Shown here: one piece after another, positions 6,445 to 13,505 of the stretch
Layout: the number at the start of each line of letters is the position of its first letter
How positions within the stretch are numbered: position 1 is the stretch's first letter
Assembly (NCBI GenBank): GCA_947627075.1
Contig: CANQUR010000019.1
Coordinates: 1 to 15,447, forward strand
Direction of reading: 5' to 3'
Source of the DNA: an uncultured Clostridia bacterium
Lineage (GTDB): Bacteria > Bacillota > Clostridia > Christensenellales > Pumilibacteraceae
Length of the DNA stretch: 15,447 nt
Position numbers and translations under genes: made by a program
Notes under the pieces: model-generated
Seen by the model: only the letters and a program-made list of their open reading frames with translations
Told to the model about the DNA's origin: nothing
Databases searched by the model: none

Positions 6445-7542
6445 ATGATTAATTTAGACGATATAAAAGCCAGGATCAAGGCAGTGAAACAAAAATTCGA
6501 AGGCTGTCTGAACGCTTTTGACGAGCCCAAACTCACACAAAGGCTGCAAGAGCTCACAAAGCTCCAAGAGGATCCCGATTTTTTCAAGGATCTCAAGGCG
6601 GCGCAAAAGGTGAATGTGGAAGCAAAGGCGATTTCGGACAAACTCGAGGATCTCAAAGCCAAACGAAATGCGATCCACGACGCCGAGGAGTATGTTTCGC
6701 TCATAGAGTCCGAAAACGACGACAGCCTTGCGGACGAACTCAACGATCTTGTATCCAAACTCGAAAAGCAAATAGAAGCCTTGCATCTGTCTACGTTGCT
6801 CAAAGGAGAGTATGACGCAAACAACGCCATACTCACTTTGCACGCGGGTGCAGGCGGGACCGAAGCGCAAGACTGGACGGAAATGCTTTATCGCATGTAC
6901 AAGATGTATGCCGAAAAGAACGGATTCGGAGTAGAAGTGCTTGACATTTTGGACGGCGACGAGGCGGGGCTCAAAAGCATCACCTTTGCCGTAAAAGGGC
7001 TGAATGCCTACGGATATTTGAAAGCCGAAAAGGGCGTTCATCGCTTGGTGCGCATTTCACCCTTCGACAGTAATGCGCGCAGACACACTTCCTTTGCGTC
7101 GCTCGAGGTCATGCCCGAGATCGAAAACGATATGACCATCAAGGTTTTGCCGGAGGAACTTCGTATCGATACTTATCGAAGCGGAGGCGCCGGAGGACAG
7201 CACATCAACAAAACGGACAGTGCCGTTCGTATAACACATATTCCCACCGGCATAGTCGTTACTTGCCAAAACGAGCGAAGTCAAATACAAAATCGCGAGA
7301 CGGCAATGAAAATGCTCGTAAGCAAGCTCGCCGAATTGCGCGAGCGAGAGCTTTCCGAACGTAATGCCGCCATAAAGGGCGAAATCAAAAAAATAGAATG
7401 GGGCAGTCAAATTCGCTCCTATGTGTTCCAACCGTATACCATGGTCAAAGATCACCGTACGGGCTATGAAGATCCCGACGTATTTTCGGTCATGAACGGG
7501 AATATCGACGAGTTTATCTTCGATTATCTCCGCAAGGCATAG
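6445..7542 (+). CDS. prfB: Peptide chain release factor 2
   Basis: RF2 reads UGA and UAA stop codons on the ribosome and triggers peptide release. 365 residues, the usual length. The stop-codon reading tripeptide SPF is at 205-207 in RISPFDSNARRHTSF, which separates RF2 from RF1 (PxT there). The catalytic GGQ is at 250-252 in SGGAGGQHINKTDSAVR. The N-terminal helical domain and the C-terminal GSQIRSYVFQPYTMVKDHRT are also present. The whole protein is one continuous frame, with no in-frame TGA near codon 26, so the programmed +1 frameshift used by many prfB genes is absent. It begins 6 bases after the secA stop; the nearest purine run (AAGGA) is 16 bases from the ATG, so translation may depend on coupling to secA. 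The secA-prfB order is common in Bacillota. Confidence 0.97.
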   Translation: MINLDDIKARIKAVKQKFEGCLNAFDEPKLTQRLQELTKLQEDPDFFKDLKAAQKVNVEAKAISDKLEDLKAKRNAIHDAEEYVSLIESENDDSLADELNDLVSKLEKQIEALHLSTLLKGEYDANNAILTLHAGAGGTEAQDWTEMLYRMYKMYAEKNGFGVEVLDILDGDEAGLKSITFAVKGLNAYGYLKAEKGVHRLVRISPFDSNARRHTSFASLEVMPEIENDMTIKVLPEELRIDTYRSGGAGGQHINKTDSAVRITHIPTGIVVTCQNERSQIQNRETAMKMLVSKLAELRERELSERNAAIKGEIKKIEWGSQIRSYVFQPYTMVKDHRTGYEDPDVFSVMNGNIDEFIFDYLRKA

Positions 7543-7848
7543 CAAGGCGAAGCCTTGACTATCGGACGACGACCGAACGTAAAAGATTGCAGTTTGTTTA
7601 TCGCTCCTATGCCTTGTTTTACAAGACATTGTCTTGACTTTGGACGACGACCGAACGTAAGAGATTGCAGATTGTTTATCTCTCCTATGCCTTGTTTAGT
7701 AAGACATTGTCTTGACTTTGGACGACGACCGAACGTAAGAGATTGCAGTTTGTTTATCGCTCCTATGCCCTGTTTAGCAAGACATTGTCTTGACTTTGGA
7801 CGACGACCGAACGTAAGAGATTGCAGATTATCGCTCCTATGCCTTGTG
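7543..7848 (+). repeat. 78-bp tandem repeat array with hairpins, about 4 units
   Basis: The 385 bases between prfB and tsaD are filled mainly by this array. The block GGACGACGACCGAACGTAA begins at 7564 and, as GGACGACGACCGAACGTAAG-type copies, at 7642, 7720 and 7798, exactly 78 bases apart. The unit continues AGATTGCAG, (G/T)CTCCTATGCC, and closes with a 6-bp hairpin, CAAGAC-ATT-GTCTTG, at 7622-7636, 7700-7714 (one arm base changed, giving a wobble) and 7778-7792. The flank before the first unit has a related hairpin, CAAGGC-GAA-GCCTTG (7543-7557), starting directly after the prfB stop. The last unit lacks 4 bases and stops at the CCTATGCCTTG block. Units differ at only a few positions. The period is a multiple of three, so one frame stays open (26-residue periodic, Arg/Cys-rich), but the changes are almost all amino-acid changing and I do not treat it as coding. 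Confidence 0.92.
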
Positions 7849-7927
7849 GTTATATCGACCTTTTTGCGGCAAGAAGCGGCGACTTAAAAAAATAATAGAA
7901 ATTGTCATTCAGATCGAATTTATTGCT

Positions 7928-8971
7928 ATGTATATTCAAAAAACCAAGGACAAGTTCGATAAATCGGTGGGCGGCGATCCCATCGTAATGGGTATAGAAA
8001 GCTCTTGCGACGAGACCGCAGTTGCCATTTTGAAAGGCAGGCGCGTGCTTGCCAATATCGTCGCGTCTCAAATAGACATCCATCGCAAATATGGGGGCGT
8101 AGTGCCCGAAATTGCATCGAGAAGTCACACCGACGGCATCATCGCTTGTGTAGACGACGCGTTGAAGCAAGCGAAACTTACTCTCGACGACATCGACTGC
8201 ATAGGCGTCACCTACGGCGCGGGGCTTATAGGCGCATTGCTTGTGGGCGTATCCACCGCAAAAGCGCTCGCTCTATGCAAGGACATCCCGCTTATCAAGG
8301 TAGATCACATCGAGGGACACATTTGCGCCAATTATATCCAAACGCAACTCGAACCTCCGTTTATATCGCTTGTAGCGAGCGGCGGACACACTTCTATCTA
8401 CAGCGTCAACGGCTACAATGATTATAAGATCTTGGGAGCGACGCGCGACGACGCCATAGGCGAAGCGTTCGATAAGGTGGCTCGCCTTCTCGGTCTGCCG
8501 TATCCGGGCGGACCGCAAGTGGACAGACTCGCCAAAGAGGGCAAACCGACCATAAAATTCTATAAGCACGACAAGGGTGTAAGTCCCGACCTTTCATTGA
8601 GCTATTCGGGCTTGAAAACAGCCGTAGTCAACTATATCCACAATCTTCGTCAAAGGGGCGAAGATCCGAACGCACCTGACATTTGCGCTTCCTTTACCGC
8701 CGAAGCGGTGGATCTGCTTGTCGACACCACAATTGAAGCCGCTACGCGCACGGGCTTAAAGACGATCGCGCTTGCGGGCGGAGTCGCAGCCAACTCATAT
8801 TTGAGAAACAAGCTCAAGACCGAAGGCGAAGGACGCGGCTTTAATGTACTCTTTCCGCCGCTCGAACTTTGTACCGACAATGCCGCCATGATAGCCATGC
8901 GTGCGTATTTTTCGGCGATCGAAGGCAAAAATCGTGCGGACATGACGCTGAATGCGAGGCCGAACCTATGA
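7928..8971 (+). CDS. tsaD: tRNA N6-threonylcarbamoyladenosine transferase TsaD
   Basis: TsaD, with TsaB and TsaE, transfers the threonylcarbamoyl group from threonylcarbamoyl-AMP to A37 of ANN-decoding tRNAs (t6A). It is an ASKHA-fold ATPase with an active-site metal. Visible: phosphate-binding MGIESSCDETAVAIL (21-35), GGVVPEIASRSH (56-67), metal-binding H127-x3-H131 in DHIEGH, SGGHT (151-155), GEAFDKVARLLGLPYPGGP, and AGGVAANSYLR with CTDNAAMIA near the end. In the TAGPGLVG-type loop the Pro is Ala here (YGAGLIG). The start is uncertain: ATG 7928 gives 347 residues, close to the family length, but has no clear ribosome binding site; ATG 7988 would give exactly MGIESSCDE. No convincing promoter is seen between the repeat array and the gene. 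It overlaps mnmA by 4 bases. Confidence 0.93.
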   Translation: MYIQKTKDKFDKSVGGDPIVMGIESSCDETAVAILKGRRVLANIVASQIDIHRKYGGVVPEIASRSHTDGIIACVDDALKQAKLTLDDIDCIGVTYGAGLIGALLVGVSTAKALALCKDIPLIKVDHIEGHICANYIQTQLEPPFISLVASGGHTSIYSVNGYNDYKILGATRDDAIGEAFDKVARLLGLPYPGGPQVDRLAKEGKPTIKFYKHDKGVSPDLSLSYSGLKTAVVNYIHNLRQRGEDPNAPDICASFTAEAVDLLVDTTIEAATRTGLKTIALAGGVAANSYLRNKLKTEGEGRGFNVLFPPLELCTDNAAMIAMRAYFSAIEGKNRADMTLNARPNL

Positions 8972-10059
8972 GCAAGACAGTGGTCGTGGGCATGAGCGGA
9001 GGAGTTGATTCGTCGGTCGCCGCGCTTTTATTGAAGGAGCAGGGCTTCGACGTGATCGGGCTCTTTATGCACAATTGGGAAGAGGAAGAGGGCGGTCAAT
9101 GTACTTCTGCGCAAGATTGGGCGGACGTGCAAGCCGTTTGCGGAAAATTGGGCATACCGCATTACTCGATAAATTTCAGCAAAGAGTACGGCGAACGCGT
9201 TTTCAAATATTTTTTGGACGAATACAATAGGGGTAGAACTCCCAATCCCGACGTGCTTTGCAATCGTGAAATAAAATTCGGAGTCTTTCGCGATTACGCG
9301 CTCAAACTCGGCAATTCGATCGCCACCGGTCACTATTGCGACATCGGCAGTAATAGCGGCGACCCGATCCTGTTGAAAGCCGCCGATCAAAGCAAGGATC
9401 AGACTTACTTTTTGTGTGACACACATACCGAACAATTTCGCGACGTCATGTTCCCGCTCGGTAAGCTCGTCAAAAGCGAGGTGCGCGCGCTCGCCGAAAA
9501 ACACGGGCTCATCACCTCGGGCAAAAAGGATTCGACAGGCATTTGCTTTATAGGCGAACGAAAATTCAGAACGTTTTTGGCGGAATATCTTCCCAATAAG
9601 CCGGGCAAGATAATAGACACAAACGGCAGAGAGATAGGCGCTCATATGGGACTTATGTACTACACACTCGGACAAAGGCGCGGTCTGGGCATAGGCGGAG
9701 TCAGAGGCGAAGCGCAAGAAAGATGGTATGTCGTGGAAAAACGCCTAAAAGATAACGTGCTCGTAGTTTCGTGCGGCGAAGGCGAAGAACTTCTTTCCCA
9801 CGGCTTAAAAACGGAATCGCTCAATCTTATAGGCAAGGTGGATAAACCGAATATATTCAGGTGCACGGCAAAAATGCGTTATCGCCAAGGCGAACAGCCC
9901 GTCACGGTCAAGCTCGAAAAAGATTCGATGACGATACGATTCGACGAGCCGCAACGAGCCGTAACACCCGGTCAATATGCAGTCCTTTACGACGGAGCTC
10001 GCTGTTTGGGCGGAGGCGTGATAAATGAAGTCATAAAGGATGATTTCAAACTCGAATGA
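8968..10059 (+). CDS. mnmA: tRNA-specific 2-thiouridylase MnmA
   Basis: MnmA adds sulfur to the wobble uridine (s2U34) of tRNA-Lys, -Glu and -Gln, using ATP and a persulfide relay in the cytoplasm. 363 residues, the normal length. Visible: PP-loop GMSGGVDSS (8-16), GLFMHNW (31-37), NPDVLCNREIKFG with the first catalytic Cys at 98, ATGHY (119-123), DQTYFL, and STGICFIGERKF with the second catalytic Cys at 193; the C-terminal part is the usual beta-barrel region. The ATG at 8968 overlaps the tsaD stop as ATGA, and GAGG lies 8 bases upstream, which shows translational coupling of two tRNA anticodon-loop modification genes. A longer frame to 8869 would run back into tsaD and is rejected. Confidence 0.97.
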   Translation: MSKTVVVGMSGGVDSSVAALLLKEQGFDVIGLFMHNWEEEEGGQCTSAQDWADVQAVCGKLGIPHYSINFSKEYGERVFKYFLDEYNRGRTPNPDVLCNREIKFGVFRDYALKLGNSIATGHYCDIGSNSGDPILLKAADQSKDQTYFLCDTHTEQFRDVMFPLGKLVKSEVRALAEKHGLITSGKKDSTGICFIGERKFRTFLAEYLPNKPGKIIDTNGREIGAHMGLMYYTLGQRRGLGIGGVRGEAQERWYVVEKRLKDNVLVVSCGEGEELLSHGLKTESLNLIGKVDKPNIFRCTAKMRYRQGEQPVTVKLEKDSMTIRFDEPQRAVTPGQYAVLYDGARCLGGGVINEVIKDDFKLE

Positions 10060-10126
10060 CCAACGTCCCGGCAAAATATTTTTGCACGCGACGACACAAA
10101 ACAAAATACAATATACGGAGGCAAAT

Positions 10127-11164
10127 ATGTTTGACAAAATCGATAAAAGCTACATAACCGATACAATAAGTTCCCTTATGGCTATAGACAGCCCGTCGAG
10201 CTTTTGCGACAAGGCGATCGAATTCATCGGCAACGAAGCGAAAAAACTCGGATACGGCTTTGACATAACCAAAAAAGGGTGCGGCGTTATTACCGTAAAG
10301 GGCAGAGAGACCGGCAAAAAAGTCGGACTTGCCGCTCACACCGACACACTCGGACTTATGGTTCGTTCTATCGAAAGCAACGGCTCACTCAATTTCACAA
10401 AGATCGGCGGTCCGCAACTGCCGACATTGGACGGCGAATATTGCCGTATTTATACGCGCGACGGCAGAACTTACACCGGCACGGTGCTCTCGAAAAGCCC
10501 GTCCAGCCACGTTTATCCCGACGCGGGACGCGAACGCAACGAAAGCAGTATGTATATACGCCTCGACGAACAAGTCAAATCGGCAGACGATGTGAAAAAG
10601 CTGGGCATTTCGGTCGGCGACATCGTAGCCTATGATCCCAAGACGGTCATCACTCCGAGCGGCTTCATCAAATCGCGTTTTCTCGACGATAAGGCGAGCG
10701 TGGCTTGTATAATCTCCGCGCTCAAAGAGATGAAGGAAAACGGACTGAAACCGCGTTACGATACAAATATCTTCATCACCGTCTACGAAGAAGTCGGACA
10801 CGGCGGTGCGCCCATGGGTGAAGGACTCGACGAAATGCTCGCCGTGGATATGGGATGCATAGGACTCGACCTCTCTTGCAGCGAATACGACGTTTCGATA
10901 TGCGCAAAGGACGGCGGCGGTCCATATGACTACCAAATGGTCTCTCGACTTCGCGAACTTGCCGAAAAAAACAAGCTCGATTATGTCATCGACATATATC
11001 CCTTTTACGGTAGCGACGTAGGCGCCATGCTTCGTGCGGGTCACGACGTACGCGGAGCCTTGATAGGTCCCGGAATACACGCTTCTCACGGCATGGAGCG
11101 TACTCATATCAACTCGCTCATTCAAACTATAAAGCTTATACTTTTGTATCTCGACGCACAATAG
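10127..11164 (+). CDS. M42-family (glutamyl/deblocking-type) aminopeptidase
   Basis: 345 residues, the family size. M42 enzymes are cytoplasmic metal-dependent aminopeptidases, usually forming large oligomers that trim peptides from the N-terminus. The expected metal and catalytic positions are visible in order: H71 in AAHTDTLGLMV, D187 in RFLDDKASVA (bridging Asp), the E221-E222 pair in YEEVGHGGA (catalytic base and ligand), D241 in AVDMG, and a His near the end (H318 or H321 in IHASHGMERTH). A small inserted beta domain lies between about 90 and 180, as in the family. The start at 10127 is chosen because GGAGG precedes it by 5 bases; the longer frame from 10040 overlaps mnmA. It follows mnmA by 67 bases with no terminator, so it may share its transcript. 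The exact substrate cannot be read from the sequence. Confidence 0.9.
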   Translation: MFDKIDKSYITDTISSLMAIDSPSSFCDKAIEFIGNEAKKLGYGFDITKKGCGVITVKGRETGKKVGLAAHTDTLGLMVRSIESNGSLNFTKIGGPQLPTLDGEYCRIYTRDGRTYTGTVLSKSPSSHVYPDAGRERNESSMYIRLDEQVKSADDVKKLGISVGDIVAYDPKTVITPSGFIKSRFLDDKASVACIISALKEMKENGLKPRYDTNIFITVYEEVGHGGAPMGEGLDEMLAVDMGCIGLDLSCSEYDVSICAKDGGGPYDYQMVSRLRELAEKNKLDYVIDIYPFYGSDVGAMLRAGHDVRGALIGPGIHASHGMERTHINSLIQTIKLILLYLDAQ

Positions 11165-11209
11165 GAATTTTTCGGATACAAAAGGGATAAAATCAAAAAG
11201 GACGGATAA

Positions 11210-12418
11210 GTGGAAAAAAAGCTGAAAATCTCGGAAGAGAAGGAGGGCGGCGACAATTGCGCCGTGCTTGAATATTCTTCAAAACAGGGAGACAAAAAGA
11301 AGCGCAGATTAAAGTCGATCGCTCTCCTTCTTTTTAACATACTCGTCATAGCCGTCATAATAATCATAGAGTTGACGGGCAATCGCGAACACGTAAGTAT
11401 AGGCGTCGTTTTGGACACTTGGGGCGAAAATTGGTACTTTATCGTGGCGCTTTTGGGACTTGTGGCTTTGTATTATCTTTGCCTTACCGTAAGAATAAGC
11501 TTGCTTATTCGCGCCTCTACGGGACGACCGAGACGAAAACTGTCCTTTTCGACCGCAGTCCTCGGCAAATATTATGATAACATAACTCCGTTCGGTTCGG
11601 GCGGTCAGCCGTTTCAAATGTTCAATCTGGGCAGAAAGCTCGACGTCGGGCTTGCGACAAGCATTCCGACCGCGGACTTCATAATACACCAGCTTATGTT
11701 CACGCTCATAACCATAGCGGCATTCGTGTTTAATTCGTTAAGTTCCTCACCGATAGTCGAGAGCGAGCTTATTCGGGTCGCCGCTTATATAGGCGTGGTC
11801 TGCTATGCCGCGATCCCGCTCATTGTCATCATGTTCTCGATCTTTCCGGGCGCGATAACGGCAATTGCGAAATTTATCTGCAAAATAGGGCACAAGCTGC
11901 ATATTATAAAAGACCTCGAAAAAGCCGAGAATAAGGTCATCTCGGCGGTGAAAAAATACACGACCTCGCTCAAAAACGTTAGTAAAAAGAAAAGCTATCT
12001 GTTGCTTTCGGCGATCATTTCCGCCGTCTGTTGGATAGCCTTTCACTCATTACCGTATTTCGTCTTGAGAGTATGCGGAGTACATGACATTAGCTATATC
12101 AACACGGTCGTCATGAGTATTTTCGCATATTGTGCAATAACGGTCATTCCTACGCCCGGGAGCGCAGGCGCGGCAGAGGGTGCATTCTACATTGTATTTT
12201 CTTCGCTTACGGGAGGATTTTTGTTTTGGGGCACTATGCTGTGGAGATTTTGTATCTACTATTTGTCTCTCATCTCTGGCTTCACCATCACAATGTATCA
12301 ATATGCAAAGGCGTCACGAAAAGAAAAAAAGACAGCTCTTGCCGCCTCATCGTCTTCGGAAAACGCCGAAATTGCCTCAATCGACAATAACGGCGATAAT
12401 AACGGCGAGCCAAAATAA
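11210..12418 (+). CDS. YbhN/LPG-synthase-type transmembrane protein (UPF0104-like)
   Basis: 402 residues with about eight membrane segments (near 34-54, 73-100, 155-177, 187-213, 262-287, 298-314, 322-343 and 347-364). Family signature segments are TPFGSGGQPFQMFNLGR (126-142), followed by the LATSIPTADFIIHQ segment, and IPTPGSAGAAEGAF (313-326). These match the membrane domain shared by lysylphosphatidylglycerol synthases (MprF) and the stand-alone YbhN/UPF0104 proteins. There is no soluble aminoacyl-transferase domain, so it is the membrane part alone, plausibly a lipid-flippase-like protein in the cytoplasmic membrane. The N-terminal ~33 residues are charged and cytoplasmic; the C-terminus is a low-complexity Ser/Asn-rich tail. 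The start is GTG with AAGGA 7 bases upstream. It follows the aminopeptidase by 45 bases. No terminator separates it from the convergent small gene, whose stop is 3 bases away. Confidence 0.88.
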   Translation: MEKKLKISEEKEGGDNCAVLEYSSKQGDKKKRRLKSIALLLFNILVIAVIIIIELTGNREHVSIGVVLDTWGENWYFIVALLGLVALYYLCLTVRISLLIRASTGRPRRKLSFSTAVLGKYYDNITPFGSGGQPFQMFNLGRKLDVGLATSIPTADFIIHQLMFTLITIAAFVFNSLSSSPIVESELIRVAAYIGVVCYAAIPLIVIMFSIFPGAITAIAKFICKIGHKLHIIKDLEKAENKVISAVKKYTTSLKNVSKKKSYLLLSAIISAVCWIAFHSLPYFVLRVCGVHDISYINTVVMSIFAYCAITVIPTPGSAGAAEGAFYIVFSSLTGGFLFWGTMLWRFCIYYLSLISGFTITMYQYAKASRKEKKTALAASSSSENAEIASIDNNGDNNGEPK

Positions 12419-12421
12419 CTT

Positions 12422-12562
12422 TTATAAATCGTCCGCGTCTTGTTCCGGAGGAGTGATTACTATAATAGAATTATCTTCGTTTTCTTTAATGTAATTGCCT
12501 GTATAATTCCCGTTGGGATCGAATGTTGATTTTTGTTTGTTTGTAAATTTCTTGGATTTCAT
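12422..12562 (-). CDS. 46-residue conserved-type small protein ending in DADDL
   Basis: A short minus-strand frame encodes 46 residues: a basic N-terminus (MKSKKFTNKQK), the central motif FDPNGNYTGNY, a short hydrophobic stretch SIIVITPP, and an acidic end EQDADDL. From memory, many Clostridia encode very short hypothetical proteins with a DPNGSYTG-like core and a QDADDL-like end, and I assign it to that group; the function is unknown. AAGGA lies 11 bases before the ATG, inside the loop of a hairpin whose 3' arm abuts the start codon. It lies 70 bases after the DUF1295 gene on the same strand without a strong terminator between, so it is probably the last gene of that operon. It has no membrane segment or signal peptide. 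Confidence 0.75.
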   Translation of the reverse strand: MKSKKFTNKQKSTFDPNGNYTGNYIKENEDNSIIVITPPEQDADDL

Positions 12563-12596
12563 AAAACGCATATTCCTTATATAGAGTATGCGTTTT
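12563..12596 (-). promoter_or_regulatory. Hairpin with the ribosome binding site in its loop, before the 46-residue gene
   Basis: AAAACGCATA and TATGCGTTTT form a perfect 10-bp inverted repeat around a 14-base loop. On the minus strand the loop contains AAGGA, and the 3' arm ends exactly at the base before the ATG. This could control access to the start. In plus orientation the same stem ends in TTTT and could act as a weak terminator for the membrane-protein gene ending at 12418. Confidence 0.6.
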
Positions 12597-12632
12597 AACT
12601 TGAGTTTTTATTAATTTCACAATGTATTTCGC

Positions 12633-13496
12633 TTAATTTTTATAGCGTTTTTTAATAGGCAAAAGCATATGCGTATCCGCCTTGTACGCCTCGAAGCCTT
12701 CCTTGCGCGCTTGACGACCGTCCGCAAGCGGAATACTTACAAATAAAAACATAAGCGTATTTATAATTGCGCCCGAGATCAAGTACCAATGCGACGGCAT
12801 TACACAAACAAATGCAAGCGCGACTCCCCACCACATAAGGATCTCGCCAAGATAATTGGGATGCCTCGAATATTTCCACATTTTGTTGCGGTTAAAACCT
12901 TTTTCCCCGGACTTTCTGAATTTATGCATTACGTAGTCCGAGGCTCCTTGCCACAAAGCCGCTAATATCGATAGGGCAAAGAAAATCACACTGCCCGCGT
13001 TAAATTCGGGAGAATAGACAAATGTGAATACCGCAGGCAACATGCAGGCATATACCACTAACGTGGGGAACAAATGTATGCCCATAAAATTGACTATGGG
13101 ATACAACTTGCCCGTCTTTTCCTTCAACATGGTATATCGCCAATCCTGATAAGATAAGCCTTTGAACGTATAAGCCCAATTTGCGGTAAGCCTTACGCCC
13201 CACAATATTATAGCTATAAGCGGCAAAATTTGAGCGGCGTTTAATGACTTTGCCCGCACCGCGCAAAAGACGACAATTATTATGGGGGCAACGCTCCAAT
13301 AGGGATCGTAAACCGAAGCATTGTCGAATATTACGCTAAACAAAAAAGTTACAAACGTCGCTATAATATCGGCGATCAGTAGATTGAGCCAAAAGTCAAA
13401 CGGCAAAACCAAATAAAAGCTTATGCCGAAAATAGCTGCTATCACATATATAATTGCGACTATAACAAAGCTTAAAGCTCTGCCGATGTTTTTCAT
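12633..13496 (-). CDS. DUF1295 (steroid 5-alpha-reductase-like) membrane protein
   Basis: 287 residues, nearly all membrane segments (at least seven hydrophobic stretches from residue 8 on). The signature of the DUF1295 / isoprenylcysteine methyltransferase-like fold is clear: YDPYWSVAP (63-71) near the N-terminus, WGVRLTANW (99-107), and the C-terminal MWKYSRHPNYLGEILMWWGV (206-224), whose Arg-His-Pro-Asn-Tyr-x-Gly-Glu core is the likely cofactor-binding part; it ends with the usual GFEAYKADTHMLLP. Related enzymes reduce steroid or fatty-acyl double bonds or methylate lipids, so a lipid-modifying membrane enzyme is inferred; the substrate is unknown. AGGAG stands 6 bases before the ATG, and its first bases are the stop codon TAG of the upstream HD gene, so the two are translated from one mRNA. 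Confidence 0.9.
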   Translation of the reverse strand: MKNIGRALSFVIVAIIYVIAAIFGISFYLVLPFDFWLNLLIADIIATFVTFLFSVIFDNASVYDPYWSVAPIIIVVFCAVRAKSLNAAQILPLIAIILWGVRLTANWAYTFKGLSYQDWRYTMLKEKTGKLYPIVNFMGIHLFPTLVVYACMLPAVFTFVYSPEFNAGSVIFFALSILAALWQGASDYVMHKFRKSGEKGFNRNKMWKYSRHPNYLGEILMWWGVALAFVCVMPSHWYLISGAIINTLMFLFVSIPLADGRQARKEGFEAYKADTHMLLPIKKRYKN

Positions 13497-13505
13497 ACGT
13501 ATCTC

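Noticed and set aside
7543..7848. CRISPR array
   Set aside because: The whole 78-base unit is repeated, with no unique spacers between short repeats, and no cas genes are nearby.
7555..7887. 110-codon open frame with a 26-residue repeating Arg/Cys-rich pattern across the tandem array
   Set aside because: The frame is open only because the 78-base period is a multiple of three. Differences between units nearly all change the amino acid, there is no ATG, and the ribosome binding site is poor. The hairpins explain the conservation better.
9028..9717. 229-codon minus-strand frame within mnmA
   Set aside because: It is the antisense of a clearly recognised MnmA, has no family resemblance, and is a shadow frame of high-GC third positions.
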